A DNA stretch of 64,000 nt from contig CM041199.1 in NCBI GenBank assembly GCA_023078555.1, positions 6,949,315 to 7,013,314 of the forward strand, given 5' to 3'. Each line of letters begins with the position of its first letter. Position 1 is the stretch's first letter. Shown here in pieces: positions 58,089-64,000 of the stretch. This stretch comes from Ulva prolifera. Its lineage: Eukaryota; Chlorophyta; Ulvophyceae; Ulvales; Ulvaceae. The position numbers and the translations under genes are program-made. The notes beneath the pieces were generated by a model, which searched no databases, was not told where the DNA came from, and worked only from the letters and a program-made list of their open reading frames with translations.

Positions 58089-61000
58089 TCAAAAAACATC
58101 CATCACGGTGGATATTGCAGCTGCCAGGTCGCCGTCATGCGCCGCAAGCAGCACGCGCGCGTACTCATGTGGGATGTTGGTGATCTCCACCAGCCGTTCC
58201 ACCGACTCTTCGAGATTTAACTCCTCCCCTGCAGCCTCCTCCTCCTCGTCCTCCCCCGCCTCCTGCTGCGCGGGCTGAAGCTCCCCCCCCGCCGCCGCCT
58301 CATCGTCATCCTCCTCCTCTTCGTCCTCCTCTTCTTCACCATCCTCCTCGTCCTCCTCATCCGAATCGTCCGGGTCCCCCACACCCGCGCCCCCCCCGCC
58401 GCCCTCCTCATGCATGCCTTCCTCAGCCCGAATCATCTCTATCATCGCCTCGACGTCAGAGAGCACCCGCGCGCCGTTCCCGCGCGTCTGTGTGGTCACC
58501 GCGGCCTCACCGCCCAGCGGCCCAGCCGCACCGGCAGCGGCGGCCGCCGCCGCAACGGCGTCGTCAGGGGCCACCCTAAATATCTCAGTCAGCAGGCTCT
58601 GCATCGCCTCGACGCGCAGCTGCTCACTTCGAGACAGGCCGGGGCGGCCGTCGCCGCCGCCGCCCGGGCTTCCGCCGCCGCCGCGGGCTGGCGTGCCGGT
58701 GGCCACTTGTGCTTGTGGCGTCCGTGATGCTGGTGTGAGGTCGCCGTGCGGTGGCGCTGCTGGCGTGCCCGGAATCGCACCGGCGTTGGACGCATCGGAC
58801 TGCCCGGACGCCGATGAGAGCCGCTTGGGGCGCTCCCCGCCTGCGCCTGCACATGATGTCATGCATTAAAAATTATGCAGAATAAGAAACGCATCATGTC
58901 ATGGGCTTTGGGATGTGCATGCCTGCATACATAGAATTCTGGCCCATGGATGCCCACGTGCATAGCAAATGTTTGGGCGGCCCGCACACTGCTTCCCTTT
59001 CAACAGTGTGTCCCTCCAAAACTGCCTCCACTCTGGGGGGCCCGCCTTGGAACACGATCACGCATCCCCGGCGTGGCCCAAGACAATGTGTGTAACAGAC
59101 ATGAGATCATATATCCATGCATGTGAATGCACACACAGGCCCCCTTCCCCACACGCCGTCCTCCGAACCGTGCACCTGAGCCCCCACCAGCACCCTCAAC
59201 ACCTTCACGCCGCCAAAGACATCCTGCATCATCCGAGGGCGGGGGCGTACGTGGCTGCACGCGGCGCACGAGGCGGCTGAGCTGCAGCACCGCCCCGCAC
59301 GGCTCCTTGCCGGCGGTCACCTTGGACACGGCGCTGTGCCACGTCGCGTACGCACACAGCCCCCGCTGCAGCACGGACACCAGGCCGCATGCGCCCGTGG
59401 CTGAGGGGTCCCCGGCGGCAAAGTGCACACGAAGGTGCTTGTGCAGGTCCGCCCGCGCCGCCGCCTCCGCCTCCGCGACGCCGTCGTCTTGCATGAACAG
59501 CTGCATCGTCTCCTGCATACGCAACCATGCATGAGGAACATGCACGCGGTGCGTAAGATTGGCCCCTGCGCTTCGCGCACGGCTGCTCGGGACGCTGCAA
59601 GGTGGAAACCGCGGTACATGGCACGCGCCTGCGGCTGCTCATGCCTGCGCCCGGCGCACGCCTGCGGCTGCTCATGCCTGTGCCGGCGCACGCCTACAAA
59701 AAACCAGCAGAGGGACCCGCTGTTTGAGGATCATGGCTTAACGCCGCTCCAACATGGCTCTGACCCACACGCAACAGTCGCAGCAGATGCCTCCTCGTGT
59801 GGCCCCGTCGCAATTGCCGCCGACCGGCACTAAGCGCCGTTCAGTAGATCAGGACCGCTATAATTGTGTTCATCATCTCAGCGTCCGGGAGAAACAGCTG
59901 CGCCGAAGCACGCCCGCCGCATGATCATGATGCCACGCCTGCAACCCCCGCCCACGCAGCCTTACCACCAACAAGACAGAAGCCGCACACATGCACGGCA
60001 GTGCAACAATCGTGACAGCTGCTGACAGCGGCAGCGGCAAGCAGAGGACGCCGCGCACCGACAACGCCGCCTGGAGCGCGGGCTGCTGCGCTGCGAGGGG
60101 GCCGAGGTGGGCGGCCGTCAGCGCCTGCGCTGCCACCAGGTCCCCACCCCGCAGCGCCCCCAGCACCTCGAGCCCCCGGAGCTTGAACTTCAGCTCCACC
60201 GACAGAGCAGGCCCCGCCCCGCCCTCACCTCTACTCTCCGCAACCCGCCCCAAAGGTCCATCGCCCACGCTCCCGCCACACACCGCCACCTCACTAGATT
60301 CCCGTGCCGCCGGCGTCGCGTCGCCGCTGCCAGGGTTCAACCCGATTATGCCCTCGTCGGCGCAGCTGGAGGGGGAGCTAGGGTCGGGGGCGGCAGCGGC
60401 GCTTGGCCCCGGGCCCTCGCCGCCGAGCTCCGCCCTGCCGCGCCGATGCTCCCCTGCGCGTTCCGCGACGAGAGCCTCGATGGCTGTGATGTCACTGGTG
60501 GCCACGGCGGCCTCGACGCGGCTCATCCAGGTGCGGAAGGGGGCTGCCATCGATTGGGCCACGCGGGGCTGCCCGACGTGGCTGCAGCTGGCGGACGGCT
60601 CCGCCGCAGCTGTGTCTGCACACAGCGTGGCCAGAGTACTCAGAGGCCCCGTGCACGCCGGCAATGTCAGATACATCGCTCAGAGAGCTTTTTATGAAGG
60701 CACCCCGCCATGACCACAAAGTGTGTATGTGAGCGTGATAAGATAGTCATATTCACAGGGGCACTGACACCTCCACAATTCGGGTCGGATCGAGGCGTCA
60801 ATGCGATGTGTCGCCGCAGATTGCTGTGGTGTCTGCCACAAACGCAAGCACAATCACCGCGCACAACACGTCCGCATCGCCCGCACAACTGGAAGCAGCA
60901 CCGCACCGACGCTACGCGAAGAGTGCGCGGACGCCGCATCTCCAGCGTGACTGCCATGCGCCGGGCCGCTGGGGCCGGCGGCGGCCGCGTCGAGCGCGTC

Positions 61001-63780
61001 GCAGGGGAGCCCCCGCACGGCGCAGTACTCCCTCACGAGGCCCCCCAGCAGGCCCTCGTCGAGCGGCGCGCGCAGGAGTTGCCAGCGCAGCGCGCGCCCC
61101 GTGTCGTTGCCCAGCGCCTCCATGCATCCGATCGCCTCCTCGTCCGACGCGCCGACCAGCGACGCGATGCACTGCAGGCACGCGAATTGTACTCATGCGC
61201 TGGCGTCCCTGCCGCAAGACAATTTTTTGCTCCAGCTGCGGGTGCAGACTCGCTACGCTGTGGCAGTCCGTGGCCAAGGTGCCCGGTCACATGAAACAAA
61301 TCATGGGGAGGACAGCATCATCAAACAAATTACAAGATCAGGACAGCATCATGGGTTCGAAGCAGGCAGCCGTGCTGCACGGCCGCCTGCGCCATCCTGA
61401 GGAGGCTCATCACCTCACCCCAGACCTTCCTAGGGAGGTCTAGGGTGCGCTTTTCAAACTCGACATCTCATTCAGTGCCCGCAAACAGCACACACAACAT
61501 ACATCCTCCAGGGCACAAACAGCACACACATACGTCCTCCAGGGCCCTCCTGACGGCCAGCCAAAACATGGTGCAGCTCACGCCTGCACCGATGCATGGT
61601 GGCAGTGAGGCCTGCACTGATGCATGGTGCCGGTGGGGTCTGCAGACTCTGCACCACGGCAGCCCCAAACACACGGGGAGGGTGCGCACTCACCTGGGCG
61701 TCACTCACCCGGCAGCTCACATCGCTGCCGTCCGCCTCCAGCTCCGGAAAGTCGACCAGCTGCGCTGGCTCGTGCAGCAGCGCACGCGGCAGCAGCCGCC
61801 CCCGGCTGTCGCGTTTCCGCCCGCGCGCGCCATGCCGCGTCCCAGGCCCCTCGCCCCCCTCACTCCCGGATCCCCTCCGCCCGGCGCGGCCACGCCGCGG
61901 CGCGGCCTGGCCGCCGCCGTCTTTTGCGTCCTCCAGGGTTTGCAGAGCGTTCCGCATTGCATGGAGGCAGTGGGCCGGGTCTTGGGGCGGCGGCGGCGGC
62001 GGTGGCGGAGGCGGGAGGTCGCCGTCCGGAGGGCAGAGCTCACGGTCAGAGGCCCCCTCCGAGGCCCCCTCCGAGGGGGCCGAGCGGTCGTCGAGGAGCG
62101 CGAGCGCGGCCACGATGAACCGCAGCAGTGGGATCTTGGTCACTGCAGGCGCCCCGGCGGCTCCTGAGGGCATGGCAGATGCGATGGCAGTGCATGCTGA
62201 AAGACAGAGATCGCGGATTTTGCCGCACCAAATTTGGCCATGCGCCCACAGGGGGCTCTACTGCAGTGGCCTCAGACGTATCACCAGGAGAAGCAGGGGC
62301 CTGCTCACACGGTGCATTGTTTGCTACTGAGTGCACAGCTGCATGCATGCAGGCCGTTGCATGACAAAACACCAAGACCGTGGCAGAACACCCAGACCAG
62401 ACACCGACTGCGTCGCATTGCAACAGCATTCGATGATCAAACACATTCGAACCGGCTGACACACTGGTCGAAACACCACCAGCTCAGGCCAACTCTCCCT
62501 GGATGATTATGGCAAGGTCTGATACCCAGCAACACCGAGTCACCTGTGTTCCTCCGGAGGCTGCTTAGGGGCACCTTGGCAGTCTGCTGTGGCTGCTGCT
62601 GGCTGAGGCATCGAGGTGAACCAGTCGTGCACGTGTGGCTGAGGCATGGGAGATCGAACATGTATGCATGATTTCATAGCCGTATCCATTTGGACATTGA
62701 CAACTCCAAAATCCGGGACCATGTGGCGTTTTGTTTATTTATTACATAGCGGCATCAATTTTTCTTTCTGCATTTATTACACAGCGGCATCAGAAGCGAT
62801 GGCAGGTATGTGGAGGGCACAGTGGGAGGCATGCCGGCATCATTGAATATTGAAATTTGATTTTTTGGGCAATGGTGGCCGAGGCAGCATAAGCAGGCGC
62901 CACGGCACACAGCAAATCACTGCGGTGTGTGCAGGGGTGCGCACGGTGTCCTCACCACTGGGACACCGTGCGCGACACCACCACGGGAATGTTCCGCTGC
63001 AGTCGCGATTTGCTGCAAGAGACGGTACGAAGGTAGAGCGCGGGAGCGCCGTAGGTGGGGGGGGGGGGGGGGGGGGGGGAGCGCGAACTCACCATGCACG
63101 CTTGGGGTGGGTGGCGTAGGGCACACCTGCCTGCAGGCGGATGATGCCTGCGACGCGGGTGGCAAGAGACAGCGTAGCTCCGCGGGCACACGGGTCTTGC
63201 TGCGACTGCGCCGTTGCCGGCTGAGTGGCGTGCTCGCCGACTAGTAGCGCCACGGATTCCTGGAGAAAGGTGTGAGACTCCGAGAAGTGCTTCGTGATGA
63301 ATGGCGTCAGGTCACTTTGCATGAACTCTGCAGACGGCTCGGATGGTGAGAAGGCGTGTCGAACGCGATGCACAGATCCTTGTGGAGGGCATGGCGTGTT
63401 GGTGCTGTGAGAGGATGTGCAGGTTTCTGTCTCAGTTGATGCGAGTTCATCAGTGGAGTAGGTGTCATGTAGACATACACTTGAGCCACAGACGTGCTAC
63501 AATGAACATGGATCGAAAGAGAATAGGCGTACATGTGCATATTGTGGATGCTGCACGCCACCTCGTCAGTGGGTGGTAGGAACGATGTGATTGCTGATGA
63601 CTTTCAGCTAGAGACACAAAGCGGTTGCACAGACGGAGGATGGCCATGGAGAAAGACATAGATGTAGCTCCGTGCACTGTGGGCAAGATCGAAGATCGCA
63701 CCGAGTGCTTCACTGTCGGAGCGATTCCGCAGAATTGACATCAGATGCTGTTTCTTCAGGAGAGCCAATGCGAGAGGGTC
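58089..63780 (-). CDS. CTLH/CRA-domain protein with UBA-like C-terminus, 5' end beyond the window
   Basis: Seven exons (minus) join in phase: 63780-63702, 63327-63127, 62142-61694, 61171-60907, 60615-60059, 59512-59251 and 58846-58089. They give 856 residues and the N-terminus lies off the right edge. The first two give a CTLH-like stretch (LKKQHLMSILRNRSDSEALE joined to FMQSDLTPF and FLQESVALLV), the fold of RanBPM and GID/CTLH ubiquitin-ligase subunits. The middle has further helical segments (GLEVLGALRGGDLVAAQALT; ETMQLFMQDDGVAEAEAAA) separated by Pro/Gly/Arg-rich linkers. The last exon has a long Glu/Asp run and ends with a UBA-like helical bundle (ESVERLVEITNIPHEYARVL, then AAHDGDLAAAISTVMDVF). 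I do not know a named protein with this layout. A role in ubiquitin-linked assembly is inference. Confidence 0.7.
62671..62725 (-). repeat. Dispersed short repeat, copy in an intron of the CTLH gene
   Basis: The minus strand reads CCACATGGTCCCGGATTTTG, GGAGTTGTCAATGTCC and ATGGATACGGCTATGAAATC, matching the family at 17759 and 46793. Confidence 0.7.
62939..62973. repeat. Strong hairpin, 13-bp perfect stem with 9-base loop
   Basis: GCGCACGGTGTCC (62939-62951) pairs exactly with GGACACCGTGCGC (62961-62973) around TCACCACTG. It lies in the intron 62143-63126 of the CTLH gene. Confidence 0.9.
63057..63079. repeat. Poly-G run, 23 bases, in an intron of the CTLH gene
   Basis: An uninterrupted homopolymer sits about 50 bp from the exon ending at 63127. 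On the coding strand it is poly-C. Confidence 0.9.
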
Positions 63781-64000
63781 CTGCACAAGACCAGGAACGA
63801 GTGACTACCGGTCACATAATGTGTCCATATAACGCAGCCATGTATTTCGATGCTCTTCTCGATGTGTTTACTGTCCTAGCTTGTGTGGAATTCGCCCTGA
63901 TGCTGTGTCCCCCGTGGCGCAGGTCCTTCTCTGATCACATGGTCGTCACTCAGAGAGAAACATGCCTCAGTTTGAACCCATGGGACTGCCGACGTCAATA

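Noticed and set aside
61345..61375. GGGTTCGAAGC resembling a tRNA T-loop
   Set aside because: No matching acceptor, D or anticodon arms can be drawn around it.
1..64000. CRISPR arrays, prokaryotic operons, rRNA genes, telomere repeats
   Set aside because: None were seen. The tandem arrays lack CRISPR spacing and all genes are spliced.

Overview
The window is nuclear DNA from an intron-rich eukaryote, most likely a green alga. Coding sequence is split into short exons. Introns mostly open with GTGCGN, GTGAGT or GTATGC and close with GCAG. Several gene products are of plant type: an ACX4-like acyl-CoA oxidase, and a SPRING/DUF2054 protein with the C-terminal cysteine-rich extension I associate with plant homologues. 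A p25-alpha (TPPP-like) gene suggests a lineage that makes cilia. The algal placement is inferred from the genes; no rRNA or organelle marker is present.

Layout, left to right. 0.7-3.3 kb (+): a right-handed beta-helix protein, 5' end unresolved. 4.2-5.1 kb: a complete non-autonomous hAT transposon with an 8-bp target duplication, carrying a BED zinc-finger exon. 6.8-13.1 kb (-): PP4R3/SMEK, a regulatory subunit of protein phosphatase 4. 15.7-19.9 kb (+): a 7-exon acid lipase. 22.6-24.8 kb (-): a TPPP-like protein. 25.7-30.7 kb (+): ACX4-like acyl-CoA oxidase, 6 exons. 32.2-33.1 kb (-): an unrecognised membrane protein. 34.0-34.2 kb (-): U2 snRNA. 34.6-35.0 kb (+): DPH3. 37.2-39.1 kb (+): ribonucleotide reductase small subunit, 6 exons. 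40.9-43.7 kb (-): SPRING-like protein, 6 exons. 44.8-45.8 kb (+): a decayed retrotransposon. 47.4-53 kb (-): PPP4R4-like HEAT protein, a second PP4 regulator. 53.8-56.8 kb (+): a predicted pseudokinase. 58.1-63.8 kb (-): a CTLH/CRA protein with a UBA-like end, running off the right edge.

The genes do not form an operon or an obvious pathway. Two PP4 regulatory subunits lie about 34 kb apart on the same strand. The rest are housekeeping or metabolic genes: dNTP synthesis, fatty-acid beta-oxidation, lipid hydrolysis, diphthamide synthesis and splicing. For ACX4, the lipase, RNR2, SPRING and DPH3, and for most of PP4R4 and the CTLH gene, exon joins were worked out by hand and checked for consistent phase.

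Most noncoding space holds no recognisable gene. It carries several small repeat families: two hAT-type families with 8-bp duplications, two other dispersed short repeats, tandem arrays, long G/C homopolymers inside introns, and many TGCATG words. The most interesting signals are the pseudokinase, the hAT/MITE families, the CTLH-UBA protein, a 70-bp duplication that copies a splice acceptor, and an ACX4 without a peroxisomal C-terminus.
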